A stretch of DNA of 64,000 nt, taken from Daedaleopsis sinensis. Taxonomy: Eukaryota; Basidiomycota; Agaricomycetes; Polyporales; Polyporaceae. The notes below the pieces were generated by a model, which saw only the letters and a program-made list of their open reading frames with translations, searched no databases and was not told where the DNA came from. Location of the stretch: assembly GCA_033807695.1 (NCBI GenBank), contig CM066301.1:186001-250000 (forward strand), read 5' to 3'. Shown here one piece after another: positions 1 through 11,917 of the stretch (positions are counted from its first letter, which is position 1; every line of letters starts with the position of its first letter). The translations under genes were made by a program, and so were the position numbers.

Positions 1-54
1 ATGGTCATTGGCGGTCAAGTTGAAGGAGAGAGACTCTACAGGCGTCTCCATATC

Positions 55-87
55 CATATATGGTAGATTTGATGGGGCTCTTGCCAA
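55..87 (+). repeat. Dispersed 32-33 bp repeat, copy 1
   Basis: A stretch beginning CATATATGG and ending GATGGGGCTCTTGCCAA recurs, with a few differences, at 14,356-14,387. The last 20 bases (TTTGATGGGGCTCTTGCCAA) are identical. Neither copy lies in a gene. It may be the edge of an old mobile element, but its other end is not visible. Confidence 0.6.
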
Positions 88-126
88 GCTGAGCAATGCC
101 AAATTACGCTGCTGTTCGGACGTCAC

Positions 127-168
127 CTTGCCAATTGCGGTCGACAACTTTCGACCGCAATTGGCAAG
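127..168. repeat. Perfect 18-bp inverted repeat (hairpin)
   Basis: The arm CTTGCCAATTGCGGTCGA is followed by the six-base loop CAACTT and then by its exact reverse complement. The arms start with CTTGCCAA, which also ends the dispersed repeat about 40 bp upstream. It lies in a gene-free stretch (1-641) where nothing else was recognised. It could be a protein-binding palindrome or the remains of a small foldback element. Confidence 0.8.
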
Positions 169-641
169 ACGTGTACTACTGGTACTTAATCAAGAGACAG
201 GCAAAGCCTCTTCCCCAAGCTAGGGTATGCTAGGGTGGACCTCTCTATCGCTAATATCGTACCAGATCGATAGAATCAGGTATCAGTGGGTTGCAACTCA
301 CCAGAACTAGTGTGACAGTCACGCTCGTCGAAGATCACAAACAGAACCCCCGCAGATCTACGCGGCTCACTAGCGTCCAGATCGTGCGCATAGGTGCTTG
401 CATGGATGGAGTATCTGCAACCGATATTTTCCAATGTACGATGGGACCTAGATGAGCGCACCCGTGATGATGCCAGTTAATCAGCTAATACTATTTGCGA
501 GTCCGTACGATAACAAGGCATTCGTAGTTCTGTCAAAGCTCTCAAGATTACAGGTATGTACTGTTGATAAGAGTGAGCCCGAGCGACCAACGAACGATCG
601 AAGAACTCACCAACGGGGACTCCTATCATGTCCGAAAATCA

Positions 642-2186
642 CTAGGGCGTACCTTCACCGTCGTCACTGTCGCTACTGCCATCCTCGTCATTCGGGATCT
701 CCTGTACCGGGCGCTCCCCGCTGCTGCTCCAATCTATAAGATCCTCCGCAGTCTCGACCTCGACATCTTCCGTCGTGTGCCACTCCCCATCCGCATTCTT
801 CTCCCACTGAAAGTAGGTCGTGAACGCAACCACCCGGAGCGCGGACGCATGCTGCTCGTACTGCGCCAACAGCGTGCGCTGCAACAGCACGTTGCGGGCC
901 AACCAAAGGTGACCGCCCCTGCTCCTGTCGTGCTCCCACACGGCATCCGAGAGAAGAAACGTGTGCAGACGGGGGAGCAGAGGCATGATGACTTTGCCCA
1001 TCTCCACCAGTCTCTTCTACGTAGCATTATGTCAGTCGCTGGGCATAAGACAATGTGTTGCGAGACGTACCCGGCTTGGCTGCGTATACGAGACCACCAC
1101 AAGACTCTCCAGCTCCCTCATCTCCTCTAGGGCATTTGAAAGAAGCGGAGTGTTCATCCGCGACATGCAGAAGCGGAGGTGTTTGATCGGCACAGCGGAG
1201 TGCTTGAAGCGGGATAGGGCATCCATAACGCCGGGTGACCGCGGGGCATATCCGGACAATCCACCACCGTTGCGCTGATACGACGCACCGTCGAGCACAA
1301 CGGTATGGATGCTACGAGACCCCTCCGTCGCGGGGGAGAGGAACGCGGGGACAAGGCTAGAGGGGCACGCGAGCTCCTCGAGTGCTGGAAAGGATGTCGA
1401 GGGGAATACCTTGTGACTCTTGCGAGGGGTCTTGAAGTTGCCAGTGATGATCGACAGCGAGCGAAGACGGCACATCGGTGTGGTGACGCGCAAGAGTGCA
1501 TGCCAATCGACCTCTAGATACTCAAGTGACGGGAAATGGACGCCGGGAGGGATGGAAAGGGATCCGGGGAGCACGAGGGATCGAAGGTGCCCCGCCGTCA
1601 AGACCAACACGTCGCGCAAAAGAGAGACCGTATGGCTTGGAAGAACACGAGTCGGGGGGATACGCAAGCTCTGCAGCTTCGGGAGACACGGTGATTGAAG
1701 TGAGCAAACCGTCTTGTCGGGGATACTATCCCAGGAGCGGAGTGCGATGTCAACAATCTCCAACTGCGGGTGGGGCGTCGTAACGAGGAGTTCCCAGAAG
1801 GTGTTGAGTTCAGGGCACAACACTTCACCACAACGGAGCTCCTGCAGGTTGACGAGACGCGGAGCGATCTCAGCGAACGTGCTGAAGAAGGGCCGCGATC
1901 GGGTAGTCAAAGGCCCAAAGCAATTGTGGGATATAGATAGAGTTCGCACGAATGCTGCGAGGTTTCTGCCGAGGGACACGTGCTGAGGGGACTTGTCCAG
2001 TATTTTGATACATGCGTAGAGTTTGCGGAACGTGGACAGCTCGACCATTGAGTAGAGCAGCGGGGTTCCGACGATATTGAGAAATTTGTTTACGAGGAGA
2101 AACGCGGGCAGGTCCGCCCGGGGAACGAACGAGCCGATGCGAGCCACCAGCTCGACAGGCAGGGATGAGATCGAGCCGTCACCCAT
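642..2186 (-). CDS. F-box/LRR-type protein, copy 1
   Basis: Predicted 496-aa protein from two exons, 2186-1071 and 1016-642, joined by a 54-bp GT-AG intron in phase 0. The N-terminus carries an F-box signature (SLPVELVARIGSFVPRADLPAFLLVN), followed by loose leucine-rich segments ending in runs such as LQELRCGEVLCPEL and LQSLRIPPTRVLP. The C-terminus is acidic (DDEDGSSDSDDGEG). F-box proteins of this lineage are presumed substrate receptors of SCF ubiquitin ligases: the F-box binds Skp1 and the repeats bind the target. The target here is unknown. A paralog with the same intron position is at 23,524-25,136. The exact LRR number cannot be judged by eye. Confidence 0.8.
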
Positions 2187-3216
2187 ATCGCTGCCAAATC
2201 ACAGGCGCATAGTGAATACGGTGCAGGGGTCTGATAGGTTGGCGAACTTACCGAACAATCAGTGGTCGATAAAAGACGAGTGGCGTGGTCGGCGACTGGT
2301 CGACTCCTTAGCACGAGAATGCTACGAAGAGAGCTGAGGCAGGGCTCAGTACTTCTCGTAACCGGCGTTTGATGTCTCCACTGCGTCTTCCTGCGTGAGG
2401 AAGCTTCCTAAGATTGCGGCCTGGTGTTCTGACCGCCTCACTTGAACGCGGTCTTCGTGTTGCTGGGGAAGGGTGAGCCACAGCCCAACTTGAAGTGTCA
2501 GTGAGAGCGCGGGGTACGACTCAGAAGGCTTTGCTGAGAAGAAAATATAGATGCAGTTCAGTCAAGATTCGTCGCAGCGGGGAGGGGAGAATTGCAGCGA
2601 CGTACGACAGGGTACGACCTCGCACGAGTCGTGGTGTAGGGAAACGTTGTGAACAAGGATGCGCCGAGGGGTCCTCTTGTCTTGTGGTCAGGCTTGGTAT
2701 TGTTTGCTCAGACTTTCCCACGCCTACCAGTAAGTATTAGCAGGTACTTGTCGATGTTGACGTTGAAGCGTTGACGAAGAGTCTTATAACTTACTGAGTT
2801 CTCGCCGCTCGGAGTCGAGTTTCCGACGGACCTTTATTGCTGAGTCGCCGGAGACCCTCGGAGACTGGCTCATTGAGTGAGTACCGATACTACCGAACTC
2901 AGGAGTGCACTTGTGTTGGTCCGAGTCTGCTGGGCACTCCTATACTGACCGCTGAGGCCTGAGAGGCCGCATGCGAGTACCCGTTGGGGCTGATCGAATG
3001 ACAAAGGGATATTGATATTCAAGGTCTGTCTAACCGCTCCAGGTATCGTCCAGGTATCGCAAAGGTGGGTATCCTGTTAATATCCGTTTATCAGTATTGG
3101 CAATAATCGTTCCACGCAGAGTGTCGTGGCGAATCATAACTCCGCCGCCAGCTAGGCTATGGCACGCCATGAGAAACGCAAAACGAAACACTCACCGATC
3201 GTCCGCGTACTCTTAA
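2187..3216. other. Intergenic spacer, homologous to 25,137-25,731
   Basis: No gene was recognised. Patches such as GGAAGCTTCCTAAGATTGCGG (2,401-2,420) resemble GACGCTTCCTAATGCGG near 25,410. The spacer was therefore duplicated together with the flanking F-box and homeodomain-like genes and has since diverged. Confidence 0.5.
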
Positions 3217-4935
3217 TCAAGACGCCGACGCGCTAACGTCTGTCACATCTCGGATCATCCTCCGCCTCTCTCCGCACCACCGACCCAGCTCAGCAAACGT
3301 CCTCGGGCCTCGTTCGGGCGCAGGCGCCGTCCTGAGCACCTGTCGCAGCGCCTCTGCCAGAACAAGGACGCTCGGATCTACGATATGTGCCGGCGCACTC
3401 GCTTGCGTCGCAATTGGGGCGAATACAGGACGAGTAGACGGCGTCGAGAGGTGCGCTGGATCTTCCGATACGGATGCCATCAGCGACGTCCGCGCTAACT
3501 TCATGGCCAATTTAAGGGCGAGCGTACCAGTATGTATTTCCGCACATATAGACTTCGAAGGCTGCGCCGTCGTCTCCAGCTCACCAACCATGAGGGCGGT
3601 CGCCGGCTCTAAGAACGGAGGCTCTAGCACATCATGCAGAGGTGGCTAGTACATGTCCGTAAGTTGATTAATCGAAGGAATGCACTGCTGCGAAAGGACG
3701 TACTTCGATTAGTTCTTGCTTGCACGCGCGCTGCAGTGAAAGAGGTGCAGACGGCTGCTCTTGAGCGGCTGGAGGGCGGGCTGTAGCATCGGATTCATGT
3801 TAAGCATATGGACATCGAACGGCAGGGCATGAACACGTACCAGGCCTTGTATTCTCCGATACGAACACGAACATGTCTTGTGTGAGAGGAGTCACGTCGG
3901 TCGACAATCGCATAGTCTTGTCGTACACGAACATATATGTCCCAGACATCCGGGCTGTCGTCGCGTTCGTGGCCATGGTCTCGCTCGTGCTTGAGTCTGC
4001 TTGCTTGCTTGTGGACCCGCATGTGATCCGAGACGTATTCGTCCTTGTGGACGCGCTCGCCGCTATGCTCGTGGTCGCCTTCGGGCCCATGTTGGGCTCG
4101 AGGACGATCGCGTCGTGTTGCGGATCCTCGTCGACGTATGTCCCGAGTTCGACCAGCTTCGCATGGATTCGCTTGCGCGCAAAGTATTGTCGCACTTTCT
4201 TGGGTGTGCATCGCTCGCACCCGGGTAGAATTTGGACTTTCTTGAAGAGGTCTTGGCACTGTTCGTTGGTGGGATGTTGGGTGACGGCATGGAAGAAGTC
4301 TGAGGGGTGAACGCGCATATAGTCGCCTGAGTGACCCGGCAATCGGTTCGAGAGGGAATGGAGGGAGGAGAGATAGGAAGGGAATCTGAGTTAGACGACG
4401 CACCATCGAGTACTTTGTATGCATCTTTCCCCAGTTTGTCGCATTTCCGGGTCTTCATTTTGCGTCCCTCCTCCGTAGGTCGACCTTTAAGATGCTCTTG
4501 CTCCTGCGGCGTTACGACCGATAGGACCAACGGCTCTACCACAGTCTTCGTGCCCGCTTGTACCTTCCGCCCCAGCGCTGCATCGCCATTCTCAACATTG
4601 GACACGCTCTTGCGGCCTTTCGCAGCGGGGTTGCGTTTCCACTCAAAGTACTTTCTTACCTGCTCGGGCGTGCACGTTTCGCAGCCTACGAGCTGGCGCA
4701 CTTGCGCGGCAAGCTCATCGCATTGCTCGATAGTCGGATGGTGAGTTGTGTTGTCGAAATGTGCTAGTGTAGTACATATGGTCAATTTACTTGTGCGTTC
4801 TAAGGAGGCGCGAGTATAGGCACCTTTTAGCAAATCATATGCTACTTTCTTCAGCCTATGCCGGAGACGAGGGCGATTTTGAAGCTCGCTGACTACGGGT
4901 CTCGTGTTTGTCGAGGTCGACGCAATGTTAGACAT
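3217..4935 (-). CDS. Double homeodomain-like protein, copy 1
   Basis: Predicted 478-aa protein. Exons: 4935-4824, 4763-4404, 4299-3841, 3780-3704, 3645-3217. The last exon may contain one more 66-bp intron (3527-3462) that keeps phase; if it is spliced the protein is 456 aa. The sequence holds two similar helical modules (about residues 33-82 and 146-195). Each has a helix-2-like stretch (TIEQCDELAAQVRQL; TNEQCQDLFKKVQIL), then GCExCTP, then a homeodomain-helix-3-like stretch (VRKYFEWKRN; VRQYFARKRI). The WFxNxR core of classical homeodomains appears as YFxWKR and YFxRKR, so the invariant Asn51 is absent. Each module is split by an intron at the same place, which suggests internal duplication. 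The C-terminus has a conserved block RTFAELGRWCGE. A DNA-binding regulator is an inference. The close paralog is at 25,732-27,482. Confidence 0.65.
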
Positions 4936-5241
4936 GTAGCTTTGAGGATGAGAGGACAGTTGGTACGTGGAAAAGCGAGGATATAGTGGCGGGAGGTCAA
5001 GAGAAGGAGGAATCGATTAAGGGCCGGCGCAGCTTTGTATGGATTGTCCAGTGGTCACATGCTCAAAGGATGTTGACTTACGGCCTCTCTATATGCAGAC
5101 ACTATTAGATGTGCGATGCACGAAGATCTTGACTACTTCGTGTATGATCGTGAGTATCTTGGAGAATGTTTAAGCATGCAGTGGATGGTGTGGTCTATCA
5201 TAGGGTGGCTCACATCATTAAGGAAGCATACGTGTGACCTT

Positions 5242-5270
5242 ACGCGTTACCTAACGCGTTGGTAACGCGA
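5242..5270. promoter_or_regulatory. Cluster of ACGCGT (MCB-like) boxes upstream of homeodomain-like copy 1
   Basis: Two ACGCGT hexamers (5,242 and 5,254) and one ACGCGA (5,265) lie about 310 bp upstream of the start codon at 4,935. ACGCGT is the MluI cell-cycle box bound by MBF in yeasts. The same arrangement survives upstream of the paralog (27,782-27,798), which argues for function. Binding by an MBF-like factor in this fungus is inference. Confidence 0.45.
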
Positions 5271-5616
5271 TTGTGACAATGACTGCCCCGCCTGGCGGCG
5301 ACTCGGATACTCCCGCCAATTATGTACCCTATATGCCTTCCTCCTAAAGCTCAAACCAGAATTATAACTCTCTGGGGATACAGAGAACTCCGTCGTCTCT
5401 CCAGGATATAAGGACTGTATCAGGCCCGACACCACGCCGCTCGTGCGCAAGAAGCATGATGTCATAACAGTAGCGGCGTCATGAGATATAGAGGTAGTAC
5501 ATAGCTAGAAACCAAAACCACGATCCAATACCCTTTTACCGAGACCATCGCGCAGGACATCACACAGTCCCAAGCTCGATTCCGTAGATATTCACGCCCC
5601 GCTATCATAACGAGCG

Positions 5617-7744
5617 TCATGAGCGATCACACCGACACATAGACAGCACCGGACGAACCTTGCGAGCACAGTTTTCCGTCAACCGTCCACACCCCCACAC
5701 CTTGAGCTCTTCTAACTCGTCGCATCGCTCAAGCACGCTCTTCACGAACCAGTCGTCCACCGAGCGACACCAGCTCACGTCGAGCTTCCGCAGCACATGC
5801 GCGAACTTCGGTATGAGCTTGAGCGCATCCTCGCTCACGTCCTTCCAGCCATTGATGTTCAGGTGCGTCAAGTCCGAGCCCGAGTGCGCGAGAAGCGCCT
5901 TGAGCGCGGCGTCCCCTAGCTCTTGGTTGCGCGACAGGTCGAGCGTGGAGAGGGGCGCCGCCTTCCAGTTGCCGAAGAACTCACCGACCCCGGCGTCCGT
6001 CAGATCAGGGGTGTTCGCAAGCACGAGCGTATGGAGGCTCAACACGTGGGGCTTGATGCCTTGGAAGAGCAACGCGTCTGTGATGTCTGCGTGCCCGGAC
6101 AGGTCGAGATGGTCAAGAGCGCTGCCGACCACCTCAAGAAAGTCGATGATCGCACGCTCACTCAGAGCGGCGGGATCTCCAGGGCTGGAGAGGTCGAGGT
6201 ACGTGAGCTGACCGCCGAGGGGTTTGATGCACTCTAAGAATTCGTCGGAGAGTTTGCCGACTTCTTTGAGACGGAGTTCCTTGAGGTTCGGACAGCTCTC
6301 TACCAGCACGCGCATGCACTCGACGTCGAAACGTGGACTTTGAGTGATGAGGAAGCCCTCAAGTCCGGAATGAGCGCGGAAAAATGTTTGCCATGCCGGC
6401 GGACGAACAAGGAAGGGTCCGAGGAGTTCAATACGCTTGAGGCTGGGTAAAGATGCAGCCCATGCGCTGGCGACTGTGTCATCCATCCGACCGCAGAAAT
6501 CGAGCCTCAAGGTCGTTAGGTTCGGGTTAAGGGACGCTAGAGTGCACAGTGCAGGAGGAGTAAGGTCTAGCAAGATGTTAGCGTGACAACAGCGATGACG
6601 CAGTCATGGCACCTACTAGTAACATCATGAAGAGTCAGGCGTTCATTCTCCACGTCGTAGAAGAGCACAGCGTTCTCAGAGTTCCTGTAGTGACGTTAAC
6701 GGACATGACGCATGCGATGATCAATCGCGACGTACAGGCGACGACTCTTAGATAGAGCCTTAGCGATCTCGTCTACGTTCATGCTGCCAATGTCACCGAG
6801 GGCCTCGACGTCGTCTATGTGCTTGCTAATCACCTGTATTGCAATCAGGCAATGGCGTCACTAGCGATAAGTTGGGACGCACATCTATGCAGATTGAGGC
6901 AAGACTCGGGAAACGACGCTCTTCGTAACTGACCACGGCGCGCCTGTCACCTGCGGGCTTGCGTTTCCTAGGTGCTGCGGGTTTCTTGAACGGATCAGCG
7001 CCAGAGGACTTGGCGCAGATGTGACACAACCATCCCGGGGGTGGATTTGCGGCCATCGTGTACTTAGTCTACGTGAAGGAACACCGACTGAGAGACAATC
7101 ACGACAGAACAGAAGGAGGAACTTACGACTGTGAATTGTTTCTCGCACCTCGCGCAGTCTGCAAAGCCCCCAACAGGAGGCTTCGGGAGATCGCTCTTCC
7201 ACATCTTTGATAACGCCGAGTATGGGTCTTGGTCGCTGTCCTCGTAGTCTTCGTCTTCATCCCCTTTCTTGCCCTTCCCTTTCTTCGCCTTGGCTTTGGC
7301 CTTTGCCTTTTCCTTCTCCTTTGCCTTTGCCTTCGCCTCCGCAGCCTTGCTCTGCTTGCGCTTCTTCGGGGCGGGTTCTTCCTCCGGCTCGTCCAGATTG
7401 TCAGACGCATAACCATCCGCAGGCTATTTGCTGTCGGTACACGCCGTATACTGGTATAATGAAGAACATACCCGAGTCTGTTGCTCGTCGCCCATCTCAA
7501 CGTCGTCATCCCCCTGTCCCTGATCCTGGTTACTCGGTCCAGCAGCAGGCTGTGGCACAGCGACTTGGCGCGCCTGCGCCCTCCGTGCGATGGTGGTAGG
7601 TGTGATTCCAGATTCCTGTGAAACCAATTTGGATAAGGACGACGTTATGTAGCTTGAAAGTTGACAGTTGAATATTATAATGCGTACCCTCAAGAACTCG
7701 GACAGAGCAGAGGCAGGTCCTCGAACGTTATTCCTGCGGCTCAT
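5617..7744 (-). CDS. RAD7: DNA repair protein Rad7 (global-genome nucleotide excision repair)
   Basis: Predicted 599-aa protein from seven exons: 7744-7688, 7615-7472, 7423-7127, 7068-6883, 6833-6736, 6684-6617, 6566-5617. It starts MSRRNNVRGPASALSEFLRE, the usual Rad7/Rhp7 N-terminus. An acidic and Lys/Ala-rich linker follows, then a zinc-binding module (CARCEKQFTV...GWLCHICAKSSGADPFKKP), then the motif KHIDDVEALGDIGSMN. The last 316 residues are leucine-rich repeats (for example LTYLDLSS, LDHLDLSGHADITD, LRKLDVSWCRSVDD). In yeast, Rad7 works with the ATPase Rad16 to find UV lesions in non-transcribed DNA and acts as substrate receptor of a cullin-type ligase. The frame is uninterrupted and all splice sites are GT-AG. 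It is the clearest conserved housekeeping gene in the window. Confidence 0.93.
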
Positions 7745-8122
7745 GTTGTCCTCAGCAGCCCAGTAGTAAGGATATGAGTGCGAAAAGAAGTGAAGGCGGT
7801 AGGGTGGTGAATTGAAACGAAGACAAGACCTCGCGTCGCGCGTCGCGCCAGTTCATTAGTCGCAAACAAATCAAAACAACACGTTCACGTGCGCCGAAAT
7901 ATCTTGAAGCGCCGAAGCAGGCCGACATGATTGAGCTTCTTCCCTCCTCCTCGCGACAACTAAGTAGCTTGTATATAAGTACATCAGTAGCAGTACAGAT
8001 CTTAGTTTCTACTTGAACTTGACAATCGAGAATTCTAGTGTATGATCGTGTCCATATATCATCAAGGCGTTAGGTATCATCCTGTCGCAACTTGAAAGTC
8101 ACGAATCGAGCTAAGGCTGGCT

Positions 8123-10865
8123 TCATCTCGATTGTACGGGCCATTCAAAGCCGACGAGCTTCTCTTCCATCTGTTCGACAGTCGAGGGTAGGTCCAGGAT
8201 CCACCGCGTATGCAAGATCCTACTTCCATCCTTTAAAGGCACAAAGTACGCATGTCGATCGTAGATGCGATCCGTCTCAGAATGGCTGTGCCACGCTTCG
8301 AAAGTCAGGTCTCGATACGGGGCATCCATGTGACATCCCCGAAATTTGGGCCGATGATCATCTGGAACACGAGGATATGAGCATAACACCAAACCATCAT
8401 AATGTGGAATAGTAACGCACGACAGACTGTCCCCGCGTACACCTCCTCAAATTTCAGATCAGCGAAATATGGGTGGCCCATGAGACCTTCAATGGGCATT
8501 CCGGCCCACATCTACAGCAAAGAGAGCGTGAGTGACGCTCGTTTCGAGCGACCCGGACTTGCATCACTTACCTGTTTACAAAGGCTCCATCCATGACTAT
8601 CGCGCGGAAGCGTATGATGGTCTATATCGGGATAACCAGACTCTTTGGCCTGCTGCATGAGCCACAGCTGTCGCGCGCCCGGCGCAAGCTCGTACCACTC
8701 ATAGTGCTCGCCAGGGTACTCGTCCGGATAGACGTTGACGTTGTAGAGCGGATCGGCCAGCTCGGCCATAACCTCGACGAACACGATCCCGAGCGTGTAA
8801 AGATCCGTCTTGTGAGAGAACCGTTGTTCCTGATCCGCCACCTGCAGACACCTCTCCGGGATGTACCCAGGAGTCGACCCCGCCATGGGCGTATCCCATC
8901 TGACGAACAGCCTTGGGTCCATGAACTTCTCCGACGGGGTCCGCGCAAGACCAAAGTCGGACAGGACGACTTGCCCTGTGGGCCGGATGAGGAAGTTGTC
9001 CGGCTTGATGTCGCCGTGGACAATCTCGTGCTTTCGGAGGTCACGCACGGCGAGCAGCTGAATGCATACCATCAGCCTCACGAGATGTGTATGCTGCAGC
9101 TAAGTAGAATACGCACCATCTCAGCGCACATGAGCGTTTTCTCTGTCGCACTGATCGGGTCTCCGGACTGTGCGTCTTCAAGACGATCCCTCAACGAGCC
9201 GCAACACGCTCCCTGTCAACAGCCCCGCCCACGGCGTATCGTTAAGCATGCCACTCGATCCAGCCAGCTCGAACGCGGACGACTCACCATCGCGTAGTAC
9301 ACATTATGCTCGTCCTCCCACGCCGCATGGAGCTGCATCCAGAACGGCAGCTGCTTCTCAGCCGCGGTCACCATGCAGTCCCGCTCGAACTTGAGCGCAG
9401 CCTTCACGCCGCGCACCCGGTAGCACCGCCGCTTGTGCACGACCTTGAGCGCCGTAGACTCCATTCTGTCCGAGATGGCGATGAAGACACGGCCGAAGCC
9501 GCCCTCGCCGAGCGTCCCGAGGACGTGGTACGCCGTCCTGGTCCCGTCGTGCACGACCTTGTCCGGGTATCGCGAGCGGTCGCAGTTATACGGATCTGTG
9601 CGCTCGGGCACGTACGGAATGAGAGAGGGCGGGGGAGACGGCGACTTCATGTGGATACTTGGGATAGAGATGCTGGCCGCAGACAGTTCCCGTGGATGGT
9701 ATATCGGAGCCCGCGGCGGCTCCATTGAAGAGGTACTGGTAGTAGATACCGAGTACGGTGTATGATGAACGTCTGATGCCGTGGTCGCCGTGGTGTCGAG
9801 CAGTGCTAGACCGGCCGCGGACGACTGCTCAGCCGGAGACAAGAGTATCGGCCCCCAGATAGGCACGGGCGGAGGTTCTATCACGTCTCGGAGTTGGGTA
9901 GCGGGAGCGGGGGAATGTTTGTATGCTGGAGGTGCCGGCCGGCCGTCCCAATGTGGCCTATTGAGCCAGTTGACGGGACTTGAGGATGGATCCTCGGCGA
10001 CGGATTGGTTGCTGAACAGGTCCAGAGGCGGAAGGTCTTGATACGACGCATCGGGGTCCGCCTCGGTTTGATCGTTCTCAGAGAGGGACTTAGGTGAGCT
10101 AGGAGGAGAGTGCGGGGTGGAGACGCGCCAGTGAGGCTGATGTAGGCCAGGAGGCAGTGGTAGAGCCTTCTTAGAGTAGTCAACGCCTGGGCGGGCGACG
10201 CTCAGAATTGGTCGTCGCTCTAGCAGCTGCGTGGCGGCAGGGGACACTGGAGATGGAACGCGGCGGGGCAATTCGTGAAGTCCAAACACGTTGGACGGGG
10301 TGGGATAACCAGCATGCAGTGGGTAGTGTCCAGAGACTGGATCATCTGGCACTGCGTTCGTCCAGGGGACCCTGCGTTCCTCGAGCTCTTCGAGAGGACA
10401 CAGACGGGGAGGTGGGGACAAACGAAAAGGAGATAGGAGCCCGGGAGGAGCCGGAAGCTCTTCAGCACAATCGACACGAGTAACGTTGTGCACACCGGGC
10501 ACTTTCAACGGATTGCAGAGGTCAGGGTCGGGAAGCGCTGGGATGCGCCACCGCACGTTGGGTGGTGTGGCGTGTGCGAAGTGTGGGCGAACCGGAGGCT
10601 GGAGCAGCGGTTCGTTGTCGCAAGAGCTACTGGCAACGCTCAGCGGTGCTGGGACGGGGGTCCTGTCTGACGAGCCGACGCTCGCCACACTACGACGGGA
10701 AATGTGTAAAGGCCAGTTCGCGGGACAAGTTAACACGGAGGTCGACGCACCTCTCTTTGGTATGCCGAGTATAGGCGATTGCGGGACGGGAGAGAAAGCC
10801 GAGGCGGGCACGTAGCCCAATGCATTGCGCGATGATGAGGGCGGTACCATAGAACCGCTCGACAT
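8123..10865 (-). CDS. Protein kinase with long Pro/Ser-rich N-terminus
   Basis: Predicted 829-aa protein from five exons: 10865-9288, 9212-9117, 9057-8572, 8511-8421, 8361-8123. About 430 residues of Pro/Ser-rich, probably disordered sequence precede a kinase domain. Visible kinase motifs are the Gly loop GEGGFGRVF, the VAIK-like lysine in TALKVVHK, the catalytic loop HGDIKPDN (HRD with Gly in place of Arg), DFGLAR, and an APE-like GYIPE. A C-terminal extension (HPYFADLKFEEVYAGT and beyond) follows the catalytic domain. The HGD loop means activation by loop phosphorylation may differ from classical HRD kinases. The final intron (GTGCGT donor, phase 1) was chosen because it joins the tail in frame. 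Substrate and pathway cannot be read from sequence. Confidence 0.85.
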
Positions 10866-11917
10866 GCTCTAGAGAGGATGACTTGCCAAGGTTCGGTGTT
10901 CCGGGCCGCGCTCCTCTAGAGTGCCCGAGGGATGCGAGGAGGAACGAAGCGCATGAGATGCGATCGTTGGGGATTCTCGAGGTAAGAGAAGTATATCGGA
11001 GTGCCGAGGATTGTGAGCGTTGGCACGAGGAGTCTGGGGACCATACTGTGGCGGCACCAGCATTGAACAGCGGGGAGAAGAGTTGTTGGAAAAGCGACAT
11101 TGGGAGAGAGGTGTGAAGTGTCGTTGACGACAACAGGAGTGTCGACTCTCAACGTCGGAGGGACATATAGTGGGTCGCGTAGTGTGGAGGTCTATGTGGA
11201 AAGCTGAAACAAGGCGACTGGGCCACCAGGAGGGTGCGGCGGCACCTTCCGAGCGGAGTGTCGTCGCGGGATAATCGAGTGTATTTGTCTTGGCGTTGTT
11301 GCGGAAGTATCAGTAGGCCATAGCAAGCTGACTACGATACAGCCGTACCTATATGGCGCGTGAAGTAGAACAACGAAGAGGTCGCTGTGGTCGGAGTTGT
11401 GATACCGGCGCCTGTTATTGTTTATGTCGTGATGGCGGGTGCCTGATAGGAGACGAGGATACGAGGTGTATAAAGTAGTCCATATCGATGGAATTGCGTA
11501 GCTCTTAAACATAGCCTTCGACGCAACACTCGAAGCAGCAGCGAATCTGCCGGTATGACAGTCCACGTGACCTGGGAGCACCTACAACTTCGAATGCTCA
11601 CATTCTACAGCTTTTGAGCGAGCAACGGTGCCCGTGTCATGCCATCTCAATGCGTGTCACCTCTGAATCAACATGAGTATCAGCTGCGCTCAATGAACGA
11701 GTCCATGGACGTACATATATTCTTGGCTCGAATCCCACCGGCTGCGAAACCTGCCTGATGAACACCATACGCAACGATACTGTACACTCTGCGCAATCAA
11801 ACCCCAAGAAGTGAAGGATGGTCCTGAGGACGAATCTTCGTATCAGCGTCATAAATACACAAACGGTGAGGCGTACATGTGGACGCCCCTGTTCGTGCTT
11901 CACTCGACACTCACTTG
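10866..11917. other. Intergenic, no gene recognised
   Basis: About 1 kb between the kinase start and the end of the BTB gene. The open frames here (for example 10,690-11,133 on the minus strand) are GC-driven shadows without recognisable motifs. The part next to 10,866 presumably holds the kinase promoter and leader. Confidence 0.5.

Noticed and set aside
1..641. Overlapping small open frames at the left edge
   Set aside because: None has a motif, a paralog or usable splice sites; several are antisense to the F-box gene.
3217..4935. Mating-type homeodomain (A) locus
   Set aside because: Mating-type HD genes of Agaricomycetes come as divergent HD1/HD2 pairs, usually beside the mitochondrial intermediate peptidase gene. 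Here single genes lie on one strand and no peptidase gene is present.
10690..11133. 147-codon minus-strand open frame overlapping the kinase start
   Set aside because: It overlaps the kinase coding exon in another frame and has no recognisable motif; it is explained by high GC content.
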